From NCBI GenBank assembly GCA_964348185.1, contig CAYGBW010000078.1, positions 1-31,377 on the forward strand: a stretch of DNA of 31,377 nucleotides. The letters are read 5' to 3'. How positions within the stretch are numbered: position 1 is the first letter of the stretch; every line of letters starts with the position of its first letter. The translations under genes were made by a program, and so were the position numbers. The notes below the pieces were generated by a model, which was given only the letters and a program-made list of their open reading frames with translations, was not told where the DNA came from and did no database searches. Below, in pieces: positions 1-7,581 of this stretch. This DNA comes from CAYGBW01 sp964348185. GTDB lineage: Bacteria > Desulfobacterota > BSN033 > WVXP01.

Positions 1-14
1 GGACCCCTCATCAT
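1..14 (-). CDS. 5' end of a minus-strand gene cut by the window edge
   Basis: Read on the minus strand, two consecutive ATG codons (12-14 and 9-11) follow a strong Shine-Dalgarno-like GGAGGAG about four bases upstream. Only about four codons (M-M-R-G) lie inside the window, so no product can be named. The gene would be divergent from the enolase-superfamily gene. The ribosome-binding site is the only evidence. Confidence 0.4.
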
Positions 15-127
15 TTTCTCCTCCATCTAAAGTCCACGCATAGCATTCAGGTGTCTTCTCCTGAACGGTTTCTTTTCAGCCATGGTTACCCTGGGGGCCG
101 GAGATAATTGGGTTGGAAAAATTCGGG

Positions 128-157
128 TTGACCAGCCTGTATATCATAGATTATCAT
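128..157 (+). promoter_or_regulatory. candidate sigma-70-type promoter for the enolase-superfamily gene
   Basis: TTGACC (128-133) and TATCAT (152-157) are separated by 18 bases, and each box matches five of six consensus positions. Transcription would begin near 164, leaving a leader of about 150 bases before the ATG at 317. Judged by eye only. Confidence 0.4.
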
Positions 158-316
158 CCCAGGGCAATAAAGGGATTTGATTTTTCAGGATTTTTTGTTC
201 TGAAAGAACGATGGTGCGACGTCTCTATGTTGTCTAATCGAAAGCCTGTCAAGGGGGGTCTTCCTTTCCCTGCGATGGGGGCCTTTTGCGCTTTGACCCG
301 AAGGGAGGAAAATCAC

Positions 317-1501
317 ATGAAGATTACCGATCTGAAAAGTACTATTCTTTCCGTTCCCTTTAAGAAACCGACGTTCTGGCCCTATGGCCGGTGGGACGGA
401 ATCACTGTCGTTATCCTTGAGATCGAGACAGACGAGGGAATCGTTGGGATTGGAGAGAGCGTTTGTCAACAGAATCCAGCCGAGGCTTCCAAGCATTTCA
501 TCGACAGCTCAAAGCCTTTCCTCATGGGAGAGGACCCTTTCAATACAGAACGAATCGGGAAAAAGCTGGAGGGACTGGGGGGTTGGGTCTTTGGCCGGCA
601 TTTCGCCGGATATGCCCTGGGGGGTATCGACATGGCCCTCTGGGATATTATCGGGAAGGCCTGCGGTCAGCCTCTGTACAAGCTACTGGGAGGGCGAATC
701 CGCGAAAAAGGGGAGTGTTTCAAGTTCATCCCCCACGATAAACCGGAAGTAATGGCTGCCGATGCCGAGGAGGCTGTGAGCCAGGGTTACAATACCATCT
801 ATTGCAAGTACACCAACGTCGATCATCTCAGAGAAGCTATCGAAGCGATCCGAGGCGCGATTGGCGAGAAGCCGAGGCTGTGGGTCGATTTCAACGGGAC
901 CCTTTCACCCGGGTTTGCCGTTCAGTTCCTTCGGGAGATGGAAACGTACCGTATTGACATTGCGGAGCAACCTGTTCTCCCCACAAATCTGGAAGGAATG
1001 GCATACGTCAAGAACTCCGTGTCAGCACAAGTCCTTGCCCATGAGAGTTCTTGGACCCTTTATGAAGCGATGAACGTGATCAAGAGGGGGGCAGCCGACA
1101 TTATCAGTGTCGAGCCACGAATGACATGGGGATTGTTGGCAACCAAGAAGGCGGCAGCTGTGGCGGAGGCAGCAGGAATGCCGGTCATCATGCATTCATG
1201 TGCCGAACTCGGAGTGGCAACGGCAGCCTTCCTCCACATCATTGCCTCGACTCCCAACTTTATTCTGGCCAATCAATGCATGTATGACTGGTTTGATGAG
1301 GACTACATCAAGGGAGGAAAACTGCCCTTCGAGAGGGGATGTCTCTACGTTCCAGAGGGGCCGGGCATCGGGGTCGACCTGGATCGGGACAAGATGAAGG
1401 AGTACCAGGAAAAGTACAGAGAGGTCGGGACCTTTTCAATTTTTGGGGCACGGCCCGATGAGTTACTTACCGTTCCCGTCCCACTCTGGCCAACCTACTG
1501 A
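317..1501 (+). CDS. mandelate racemase/muconate lactonizing (enolase superfamily) enzyme
   Basis: A 394-residue enolase-superfamily protein, probably a cytoplasmic acid-sugar dehydratase or racemase that abstracts a proton alpha to a carboxylate. The ATG at 317 is preferred because AGGGAGGA precedes it and homologues begin at this point; the frame is open further upstream to 113, but that part does not look like the family. The N-terminal capping domain covers about residues 1-125. The barrel carries the expected metal ligands D191 (WVDFNG), E217 (EQP) and E243 (AHESS), and H293 (MHS) is a candidate base. The usual K-x-K pair is odd: the aligned stretch reads Y-C-K (K164), so the first lysine is missing and the substrate class is open. 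The gene stands alone; its divergent neighbour lies outside the window. The superfamily is secure, the reaction is not. Confidence 0.88.
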   Translation: MKITDLKSTILSVPFKKPTFWPYGRWDGITVVILEIETDEGIVGIGESVCQQNPAEASKHFIDSSKPFLMGEDPFNTERIGKKLEGLGGWVFGRHFAGYALGGIDMALWDIIGKACGQPLYKLLGGRIREKGECFKFIPHDKPEVMAADAEEAVSQGYNTIYCKYTNVDHLREAIEAIRGAIGEKPRLWVDFNGTLSPGFAVQFLREMETYRIDIAEQPVLPTNLEGMAYVKNSVSAQVLAHESSWTLYEAMNVIKRGAADIISVEPRMTWGLLATKKAAAVAEAAGMPVIMHSCAELGVATAAFLHIIASTPNFILANQCMYDWFDEDYIKGGKLPFERGCLYVPEGPGIGVDLDRDKMKEYQEKYREVGTFSIFGARPDELLTVPVPLWPTY

Positions 1502-1812
1502 AGGAGTTGCCCGGGGAAGGTACAACGATCTGTTTCGCCTGAAATGTGACTCGTGGAAAGATTCTCCCCTGATACTCAAATGGTTAAGGATCAAAGCCCG
1601 CTGCAGTCGATCTTGACGCCTCAACAAGAGAAGGGATATATTCTTATTGGAGACCCTGGAGAGGAGAGCACAATCCTGGCTTGACTGCTTCGAAGTCATG
1701 CAGGATAACCTCGAAGGAGTACAGTGCAACCTGAGCACTCACAGCATCGGTGGTTTGCTTGTAACATCCAAAAGTCCAGTCACAGAGAGGTTCAGCGAAA
1801 AAAGGAGACGCA
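1502..1812. other. intergenic stretch, 311 bp
   Basis: No convincing gene is present. Short open frames here lack ribosome-binding sites and family resemblance. The only feature noted is the promoter candidate at 1613-1642. I saw no strong terminator after the upstream gene. Confidence 0.5.
1613..1642 (+). promoter_or_regulatory. candidate sigma-70-type promoter for the serine protease gene
   Basis: TTGACG (1613-1618) is followed after 18 bases by TATATT (1637-1642). The start codon is about 170 bases downstream, leaving a long leader. Judged by eye only. Confidence 0.33.
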
Positions 1813-2589
1813 GTGAGGGTTGCAAGGGTTTTTTCTTTTATCAGTCTGCTTTTGGTCTTAACGGCTTTGAATAGTGCCTGTAGTTTCATGAGTTCCCGTG
1901 AAACTCCCATAGTAAGGGTCGTCAGAGACTATGCCCCAACGGTTGTCAATATTAGAACTGAAAGGATCATTGATCTAAAAGAATACCCGGAGTGGGGACA
2001 ATACGGTAAGGAGCTTGACACGGTTTTCAAAGAGTATTTTGGAGAGAATTATTCGGCAGGCACTTTGATACACAAAAGCATCGGTTCAGGTGTTATTCTG
2101 ACAGAGACTGGATTTATTGTGACAAATGCACACGTCATCCAGAAGGCAAGCAGAATTTTCGTCGTTTTGGAAGACGACACGGTATTGCAGGCAAAGGTTG
2201 TGGGGATAAGTCAAGCTGACGATCTGGCCATAATCAGAACCGATCTTCCCTACCCCGTGAGAGAGATAAAATTAGCGGATATTGGGGACCTCATGATCGG
2301 AGAAACCGTGATCGCCATAGGAAATCCTTTCGGCCTAGAAAATTCGGTGACTGTAGGCGTGGTAAGCGGAAAAAACAGAGCATTTTCAAGCCCCCAGTGT
2401 GCATATGTCTGTAGAGGCTTATTACAGATCGATGCTTCCATCAATCCCGGCAACAGCGGCGGCGCTCTTCTAAACCTTGACGGAGAACTCATCGGCGTAA
2501 ATCTGGCCGTCGTGCAGCATGCCCAGAATATCGGGTTCGCGGTACCCGCTGATAAGATCGCGGATCTACTGGAGCGCGTAAGACCGTAA
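1813..2589 (+). CDS. Do-like (S1C) trypsin-type serine protease, probable lipoprotein without a PDZ domain
   Basis: A 258-residue exported serine protease of the DegP/HtrA fold, likely acting on envelope proteins. Translation starts at a GTG with AAAGGAGA just upstream. The N-terminus is a hydrophobic signal (residues 5-20) ending in S-A-C, so C23 may be lipidated, although the lipobox is imperfect (Asn at -3). The catalytic triad is complete: H107 (TNAHVI), D137 (ADDLAI) and S215 (PGNSGGALL). The protein stops right after the protease domain, whereas typical DegP proteins are 400-480 residues with one or two PDZ domains. C196 and C200 form a Cys-x3-Cys pair near the active site. It appears to be a single-gene unit. 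The base composition looks more AT-rich than in its neighbours. Confidence 0.9.
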   Translation: MRVARVFSFISLLLVLTALNSACSFMSSRETPIVRVVRDYAPTVVNIRTERIIDLKEYPEWGQYGKELDTVFKEYFGENYSAGTLIHKSIGSGVILTETGFIVTNAHVIQKASRIFVVLEDDTVLQAKVVGISQADDLAIIRTDLPYPVREIKLADIGDLMIGETVIAIGNPFGLENSVTVGVVSGKNRAFSSPQCAYVCRGLLQIDASINPGNSGGALLNLDGELIGVNLAVVQHAQNIGFAVPADKIADLLERVRP

Positions 2590-2864
2590 CACCGAGTGTC
2601 GTCCTCCAAGAATGAACAAAGCGCTTTGTTCCCCCCTTCTTCCATCCATTGCGACGAAGCAGAGGTGAGCCCTCGAAGCGTCGACAATCCCCTTTGCAGA
2701 GCAACCTGGAATATGATCCAGCTCCTGCCGATCGGTTTTGACTTTGCCCATCTCGGTTTTACAAACCAGGGTTGCCGCTGTCGCAACCATGATGCAACGT
2801 TCATCGACCCTTTTCTGCAGATTTAAAGTTGATCTTCAAATCGGTCTATGATATATGTTTGTCT

Positions 2865-4109
2865 ATGATCCCCAGAACGTTAGAAACGACAGTTAGAAAG
2901 GCCATGAAAACCTTTCCGGCTGTGCTGGTCACCGGGCCCAGGCAGTCCGGAAAGACGACCCTTCTGAGCGAAAGGTTTAGCGCGACCCACCGGTTTGTCT
3001 CCCTTGAAAATCCAGACATACGCGCACGGGTCCTGGACGATCCCATTGGTTTTCTCAAGGAAAACCCGCCCCCCGTAATACTGGATGAAATACAGTACAC
3101 ACCTGAACTTTTGCACTATATCAAATCGGCTATCGATGAAAACCGCAGGCCAGGCCAATGGCTGCTTTCTGGTTCTCAAAACTTCCCTCTCATGCAGGGC
3201 GTGAGTCAATCGCTGTCGGGAAGAGTTGCTGTAATGTCCCTACTGCCTTTCTCATTGGGAGAGAGCCTCGGCTTTGGAAGTGAAGTGATGAGCATCGACG
3301 CCATCCTTGAACATCTCTTTCTTAACCCGGAACAAACCGATAACAGAAAAGAAGGGGCTGAACGTCTAGCGCTTGATGATTGGCTGCTGAGAGGAGCGTT
3401 TCCGGAAATCAGGGCGAACAGGGATGTCGACCGACAGCTTTGGTGTGCGAGTTACATTCAAACCTATCTGGAAAGAGATGTACGCCAGATAGTAAACGTG
3501 GGAGACCTCAATACGTTTAATCGTTTTTTGAGGTTGTGCGCTGCGCGGACCGGCCAGATTTTCAACATGTCAGAATTGGCACGGGATGTGGGAGTGAGTG
3601 TTCCAACAATTAAGAAGTGGCTCAGCGTACTTGAGGCGAGTTACCAAATCTACCTCCTGCCGCCACATTTCAACAACTTTGGCAAGCGGATCATAAAGAG
3701 CCCGAAGCTCTATTTTATCGACGCTGCAATAGCTACCTTTCTTCTCGGACTGCATACGAAGGAGCCTACACTATTGGGGCCTGCATTTGGCCAGCTTTTT
3801 GAATCAATCGTCGTGTCGGAATGGATCAAAGCATTTTATCACAGGGGCGAAAGACCCGAGCTATATTACTGGCGTTCGAAAGGGGGGGTGGAGGTGGATC
3901 TTATTGTCGACCGAAACGGTCGTCTATATCCCATCGAGATCAAGGCAACGTCCACCCTGCTTCCCGCTCACACGGAGTCACTGGGACGATGGGGAGCGCT
4001 GGCCGGAGATCTGGCTTCAAGAGGCCTCATAGTGGCCAACTCCTCTAAGACATTTACGCTCAAGAGTTGCAGGGTCATTTCATGGCAAAAGGGTTTGGAC
4101 ATGATCTGA
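2865..4109 (+). CDS. ATPase with AAA_14 and C-terminal DUF4143 domains
   Basis: A 414-residue ATPase of the widespread AAA_14/DUF4143 family, whose cellular role is mostly unknown. The Walker A motif GPRQSGKT lies at residues 24-31, and the Walker B-like segment VILDEIQ follows. The middle holds a winged-helix-like stretch (MSELARDVGVSVPTIKKWL). The C-terminal DUF4143 region ends in the nuclease-fold-like signature EVDLIV followed by IEIKAT. An upstream in-frame TTG at 2829 would add 12 residues, but family members start at M-I-P-R, so 2865 is preferred; neither start has a clear Shine-Dalgarno sequence. These genes are often found singly in accessory regions, and here the gene sits beside a transposon remnant and a toxin-antitoxin pair. 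Confidence 0.9.
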   Translation: MIPRTLETTVRKAMKTFPAVLVTGPRQSGKTTLLSERFSATHRFVSLENPDIRARVLDDPIGFLKENPPPVILDEIQYTPELLHYIKSAIDENRRPGQWLLSGSQNFPLMQGVSQSLSGRVAVMSLLPFSLGESLGFGSEVMSIDAILEHLFLNPEQTDNRKEGAERLALDDWLLRGAFPEIRANRDVDRQLWCASYIQTYLERDVRQIVNVGDLNTFNRFLRLCAARTGQIFNMSELARDVGVSVPTIKKWLSVLEASYQIYLLPPHFNNFGKRIIKSPKLYFIDAAIATFLLGLHTKEPTLLGPAFGQLFESIVVSEWIKAFYHRGERPELYYWRSKGGVEVDLIVDRNGRLYPIEIKATSTLLPAHTESLGRWGALAGDLASRGLIVANSSKTFTLKSCRVISWQKGLDMI

Positions 4110-4143
4110 GCTAGTTCAACTTGCCTTATTTATTTGTACGGAG

Positions 4144-4172
4144 TTGGGGAGGTCCTTTGGTTTTTCAGTTTT
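4144..4172 (+). repeat. left inverted repeat of the miniature element
   Basis: A 29-base arm starting TTGGGGAGGTCC and ending TTTTTCAGTTTT. It pairs with the arm at 4496-4524, with mismatches at four internal positions. Confidence 0.75.
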
Positions 4173-4203
4173 GTTTTTGATTCTTATCTGATATAGGGTG
4201 TAG

Positions 4204-4467
4204 ATGCCGAGGAAATCGAGCAAAGCGCGCGAGGTGGTTGAAAAGGTTGTTGAAATGTTGAATTCCAAGCCATCGGAGACCTGGGCGCCAGTCAAAGAGC
4301 GTCACCGTGTTCAAGGAAGGAGCCTTTTATCTTATTGGGCAGCAAGAGAGTTAGGGATCACTCTGGATGAGCTTTCAAGAAAGCTTAGGATTTTTCCGGC
4401 AGCGGTTACCTTATCGGTCAAGGGAGGTGAGAAATTAGGTTTCGACAATGACTATTCACTTATTTGA
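4204..4467 (+). pseudogene. internally deleted REP-associated (Y1) transposase, C-terminal DnaA-like domain only
   Basis: The 87-residue reading frame begins M-P-R-K-S, the usual start of full-length REP-associated tyrosine transposases. It then jumps straight to their C-terminal region: about residues 8-30 match the linker before the helix-turn-helix, and 38-80 match the DnaA-like domain (SLLSYWAARELGI, then SVKGGEKLG). The whole HUH/Y1 catalytic domain, normally about 150-200 residues with the HUH motif and the tyrosine, is absent. Because the frame is intact, this looks like a clean in-frame deletion. The product could still bind the element's ends, or it may be dead. The start codon lacks a good ribosome-binding site. 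Confidence 0.65.
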
Positions 4468-4495
4468 TTACTGAAATGTGGCGTTTCGTCTAGCA

Positions 4496-4524
4496 AAAAC
4501 TGAAAAACTTAAGAACGTCCCCAA
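4496..4524 (-). repeat. right inverted repeat of the miniature element
   Basis: The reverse complement starts TTGGGGACGTTC and ends TTTTTCAGTTTT, matching the left arm at 25 of 29 positions. It lies just past the stop of the transposase remnant. Confidence 0.75.
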
Positions 4525-4593
4525 ATCGTAAGCCGGTTATCGGCCAAGCCCCTTTAGTTATTTCATCCCTTTGGTCAATCACCTTTCTTTTAA

Positions 4594-4962
4594 TCAACCC
4601 CCTCGAGGAAATGTCCAAATGGCCTCACTTCTTAGCATGCGGCCAAATTTGTTATCCCTTTTTTGCAATTCATCCCATTCTTGTAAAGTGTAGACAACTA
4701 TTTCGCTCGGTACCGGTAAGCTGTTTAGATCCCAATTCAACGACCGGCGCTCGAAAGATTCGGATGCTTCGTCGACAATCGCAATCAAATCGAGATCACT
4801 GCCGACCCCCCAATCGCCTCGAGCGTATGAACCGAAATACCCGAGCCGCTTAAGTTCAGGCCGATGTTGTGCCTGTTCGGCCGACCAGGATCGCACGGCC
4901 CGGTCCACTGTCTTTTGACTAGGCCATTTCAGAACGGACGAATTCAAGGATCTGACTGGCAT
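4594..4962 (-). CDS. MNT-domain nucleotidyltransferase antitoxin (MntA-like)
   Basis: A minimal nucleotidyltransferase of the polymerase-beta fold. It contains the exact G-S-x10-D-x-D signature (GSYARGDWGVGSDLDL) used by MntA antitoxins to AMPylate and silence their HEPN toxin partner. The C-terminal part (SEIVVYTLQEWDEL) fits the same family. The start is uncertain: the ATG at 4962 gives 122 residues and overlaps the HEPN gene by 44 bases, a TTG at 4947 gives 117, and a GTG at 4908 gives 104. Homologues seem to include the K-W-P-S segment, which favours the longer forms. It lies directly downstream of the HEPN gene in one transcript. It could instead be a stand-alone MNT of unknown target. 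Confidence 0.82.
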   Translation of the reverse strand: MPVRSLNSSVLKWPSQKTVDRAVRSWSAEQAQHRPELKRLGYFGSYARGDWGVGSDLDLIAIVDEASESFERRSLNWDLNSLPVPSEIVVYTLQEWDELQKRDNKFGRMLRSEAIWTFPRGG

Positions 4963-5302
4963 AGTTAATCGCATCGGTGCTTTGGATTTTGCCATAGTGC
5001 TCGAAAGGTGCCCCCTCCGGATGCCCGTTGGCATAGCGGGTGGGAATGTAAAAGGCATCAAGAACTTTGGCTCTATCCATCAGATCTTCGGAAACGGTTA
5101 GCGGAAGTTCGTCTAAAAGCCGGGCAACGACATGCCCCCATGCTTCCTGCTTTAGAAATAAGTGCAGGGCTTTGACTGCTTTCTCAGCTGCTTGTTGTGC
5201 AGCAAAACAAGCCCATTCATGTCGGCCTTCTTTTTGTGAAGATCTAGCCTGTTCCAAGTCTCTTTCCGCCTGGACGAACCAATCTTTTGAACGATCGACC
5301 AT
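4919..5302 (-). CDS. HEPN-domain protein (HepT-like toxin candidate)
   Basis: A 127-residue all-helical HEPN protein that starts at M-V-D-R-S-K-D-W. The frame is open further upstream, but family members start here. The segment YIPTRYANGHPEG contains R-x4-H, the spacing of the HEPN ribonuclease motif, although the trailing tyrosine of the stricter motif is absent. Helix 1 (DWFVQAERDLEQAR) and the FAAQQAAEKAVKAL helix are typical of this Pfam HEPN family. The downstream MNT gene overlaps or nearly touches it, so the two form a toxin-antitoxin operon. Whether this member cleaves RNA or is only a binding partner cannot be told from the sequence. Confidence 0.85.
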   Translation of the reverse strand: MVDRSKDWFVQAERDLEQARSSQKEGRHEWACFAAQQAAEKAVKALHLFLKQEAWGHVVARLLDELPLTVSEDLMDRAKVLDAFYIPTRYANGHPEGAPFEHYGKIQSTDAINYASQILEFVRSEMA

Positions 5303-5420
5303 TGTGCCGTCCCGTTTGTTCCATTTCCAAGACCCAGCACTAGCAGAACTTATCACGGTTCCTTCAAAACGGCAAGGCCGGTAAAGTAAGAGCTCTGGTC
5401 AGTCAAAAGGAAACTCCCAC

Positions 5421-5441
5421 CGAGGGCCAATGTTCCCCTCG
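5421..5441 (-). terminator. weak hairpin downstream of the GntR gene
   Basis: CGAGGG and CCCTCG form a six-base stem with a nine-base loop. On the minus strand the stem is followed within about ten bases by TTTCCTTTT. It could end the TRAP-decarboxylase-GntR transcript before the HEPN-MNT pair. The rest of the 5303-5587 gap shows nothing else I can support. Confidence 0.25.
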
Positions 5442-5587
5442 CGCATATCCGCTTAGATTACCCGGATTCCCAGATCCTATCATTTGAGAACGACGTGCAC
5501 AAAGACCTGAAACAAGCCCATTCTACCCTTGCTCACATCATTACAACGGGAATTCTTATTGCTTTCTCGAAGGGCTCCGTCTTTACT

Positions 5588-6346
5588 CTAGGTGCCTTCG
5601 CGGCCCACGTAGAACTTGAGATGGCCCAGTTTGCAATGGCTTACCCGGTACTCAACCACGTCCCCGACGAAGGAGGTGAGTTTCAATTCAATGCGGAGGA
5701 TGGGACTTCCGGGCTCGGTCTCCAGGATATGGGCCATCTCCTGGTCTGCTGGAATGGCGGAAACAAACTCCTCCCTTTTTTCTACCCGAATCCCGAAATA
5801 GATCTCCTGAAGTTTCCAGAGGGTGTTTCTCAAGAAATCTTCGACCGTATATTTCTCCAGGCCTTTGTAAAGCCTTTTGGGAAGAAGGGATACGGTGTGC
5901 AACAAGAAACCGTCTGCAATCCTGCCCATTCGCTCCAGACGGATGACCTTGGTGCCCCTTTTGATTTGGAGGGACTCAGCGATATCAACATTGGCTCGCA
6001 CGACCTTAATGTCTAGAAAACCAAGATTGACATTGACAAGATCTGAATCAAGGCGCTCCACGAACCGAAAATTACGATATCGGCTCCGACTCTGTTTTTG
6101 AAAGACAACAAAAGTGCCTTTCCCCTGCTTGCGGTAGAGGAGGCCTTTTTGGGTCAGGTCCAGCACCGCCCTTCGAACGGTGCCCTGACTGACCCTGTAT
6201 TTCTGGGCCAACTCTTGTTCCGAAGGGATAAGGTCCCCCTCCCGGAACCGACGGGAAGCGATCTCGCCCCGGAGAAGGTCCTCCACCTGACGGTACAGGG
6301 GTAACAGGGAATTGACCGGCATCTCCACGATACGGTTCTCCCCCAT
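5588..6346 (-). CDS. GntR-family (HutC/UTRA) transcriptional regulator
   Basis: A 252-residue ligand-responsive repressor. The N-terminal winged helix-turn-helix (about residues 15-80) contains IPSEQELAQKYRVSQGTVRRA. The rest, from about 95 to 245, is a UTRA effector-binding domain (KVIRLERMGRIADG, then SPILRIELKL). It is the last gene after the TRAP transporter and decarboxylase genes on the same strand, with a 126-base gap. It most simply controls that operon in response to the imported acid or its product; the operator is not identified. An internal ATG eight codons in is an alternative start. Confidence 0.92.
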   Translation of the reverse strand: MGENRIVEMPVNSLLPLYRQVEDLLRGEIASRRFREGDLIPSEQELAQKYRVSQGTVRRAVLDLTQKGLLYRKQGKGTFVVFQKQSRSRYRNFRFVERLDSDLVNVNLGFLDIKVVRANVDIAESLQIKRGTKVIRLERMGRIADGFLLHTVSLLPKRLYKGLEKYTVEDFLRNTLWKLQEIYFGIRVEKREEFVSAIPADQEMAHILETEPGSPILRIELKLTSFVGDVVEYRVSHCKLGHLKFYVGREGT

Positions 6347-6472
6347 AGGGAGCTCGCCATCACCTTTCTTTCTGCTATGAAACCTTCAGTTAGGTATCCC
6401 GCCTGTGCTGACCTTTTCGAATCCTCCCTTATCAAACGCCCAGAGCTCACAGGCCCTTACGCTTCAAGAACG

Positions 6473-7051
6473 TCACGGTGTCCGGGCATCCTTTTTCAGG
6501 GCCCTGAGAAACTGATATTTCATTTCAAAAGGCCTGAGCATGGGGGGTTTGAAAGGACCCCTCCGAGGCGCGATACAAACATGGAGGAACGCGCATTCCC
6601 ATGTACCCAGCAACGCCTTTACCCTGACCTTTAGAGCCTCCAGGTTGTCCACGGAGCTGGCTAGCCCGATGCCAAGACCCTGGACCATGTTGACGAAATC
6701 CGTTCTCCCAGCGTTTACGGTCGGCCCTTCGCCTCCACCTTCGTAGGTCCCGTTGTCCATACAGATGAGCACAAAATTCTTCGGCCGACTGTGTGCCACG
6801 GTGGCCAGACTCGAAAGCGCCATGAGCAGGCTGCCATCACCTTCAATCGCCACCACCTTCCGCTCAGGATGCGCCAGGGCCACGCCCAAGCCCACCGCCG
6901 GGGCCAGACCCATCGGTCCACGGAGGTAGAGATTCTCCGGACGGTGTTTAGCCTGAAACCAGGATGCGGTCTGTGAAGCAATACCCGTGACGACCAACTC
7001 ATCGGTGATGTATTCGGCCACAGCCGAAAAGGCATGTTCCCGTTCGATCAT
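6473..7051 (-). CDS. TPP-dependent decarboxylase, beta (C-terminal) subunit, ComE-like
   Basis: A 192-residue thiamine-diphosphate binding subunit. The TPP/magnesium signature is GDGSLLMALS (from residue 71), closing with M-D-N at 98-100. Its size and split layout match the sulfopyruvate decarboxylase beta chain (ComE, about 188 residues) and the related phosphonopyruvate decarboxylase C-terminal half. It should pair with the alpha subunit next to it to decarboxylate a 2-oxoacid to an aldehyde in the cytoplasm. Its ATG overlaps the alpha stop by four bases (7048-7051), so the two are translationally coupled. The substrate could be sulfopyruvate, phosphonopyruvate or another 2-oxoacid; sequence alone does not decide. 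Confidence 0.87.
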   Translation of the reverse strand: MIEREHAFSAVAEYITDELVVTGIASQTASWFQAKHRPENLYLRGPMGLAPAVGLGVALAHPERKVVAIEGDGSLLMALSSLATVAHSRPKNFVLICMDNGTYEGGGEGPTVNAGRTDFVNMVQGLGIGLASSVDNLEALKVRVKALLGTWECAFLHVCIAPRRGPFKPPMLRPFEMKYQFLRALKKDARTP

Positions 7052-7551
7052 GGCCGTTCCCCCATGGTCGCTCGGGTTACCAACAGGGCCACCGGTTTTT
7101 GACCTAGCTCTGCCATTTGGAAGGCCTGTGCAATCTGGTCTCGTTCTTGGAAGTCGGGTGCAAGATCATAGTAGGGTATTCCCAACGCATCGAGAAACCG
7201 CCTGAAAGCCCTCGCTTTCTCAAAATGAGCGATCGTCACGTCTCCCAGGTGGCCCCGATCCGTCACAATCATCACGGCGGGAACACCGTAGGAGACCCCC
7301 AATGTGGCCAGCGTCCCTCCCGTGTTCAGGGCGCCGGCGCTCTGCATCAGGCAGACTGCCCGTTCACCTGAAAGGGCTGCCCCAAAACAGATCCCTAAGG
7401 CGTCTTCCTCTCTGGCCGCAGGAGCGTGGGTAACGGTCTTAGAAACAGCCAGGGCCTCAATAACCGGCGCCAGCCAGTTGTCCGGGACGCTTGATGCGAC
7501 CTTCACCCCAGCACGCTCTATTGCGGTCACCATGGCCCCAGCAAAACTCAC
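7048..7551 (-). CDS. TPP-dependent decarboxylase, alpha (N-terminal) subunit, ComD-like
   Basis: A 167-residue pyrimidine-binding TPP domain, close to the 169 residues typical of ComD. The segment AREEDALGICFGAAL carries the conserved glutamate (E48 or E49) that activates the cofactor, followed by CLMQSAGALN, a family hallmark. It needs the overlapping ComE-like subunit to form the active site. It lies 30 bases after the TRAP large permease gene, so decarboxylation of the imported compound or a close derivative is the natural reading. Confidence 0.87.
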   Translation of the reverse strand: MSFAGAMVTAIERAGVKVASSVPDNWLAPVIEALAVSKTVTHAPAAREEDALGICFGAALSGERAVCLMQSAGALNTGGTLATLGVSYGVPAVMIVTDRGHLGDVTIAHFEKARAFRRFLDALGIPYYDLAPDFQERDQIAQAFQMAELGQKPVALLVTRATMGERP

Positions 7552-7581
7552 TTAACGACTCCTCCTTGCAAATCGAACTGA

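Larger units (their letters stand above)
4144..4524. mobile_element. miniature element with 29-bp inverted ends, derived from a REP-type (IS200/Y1-like) transposase unit
   Basis: Two imperfect inverted repeats (4144-4172 and 4496-4524) match at 25 of 29 positions with no gap and enclose 381 bp. The right end, read inward, contains GGGGACGTTCTTAAG, which I recall as common next to REP-associated tyrosine transposase genes. The single gene inside keeps only the extreme N-terminus and the C-terminal DnaA-like helix-turn-helix of such a transposase. The element therefore cannot move by itself unless a full-length enzyme elsewhere acts on its ends. Confidence 0.7.

Noticed and set aside
2250..2804. 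A 184-codon minus frame over the protease 3' end
   Set aside because: No ribosome-binding site or domain; the opposite-strand protease has its full catalytic triad here.
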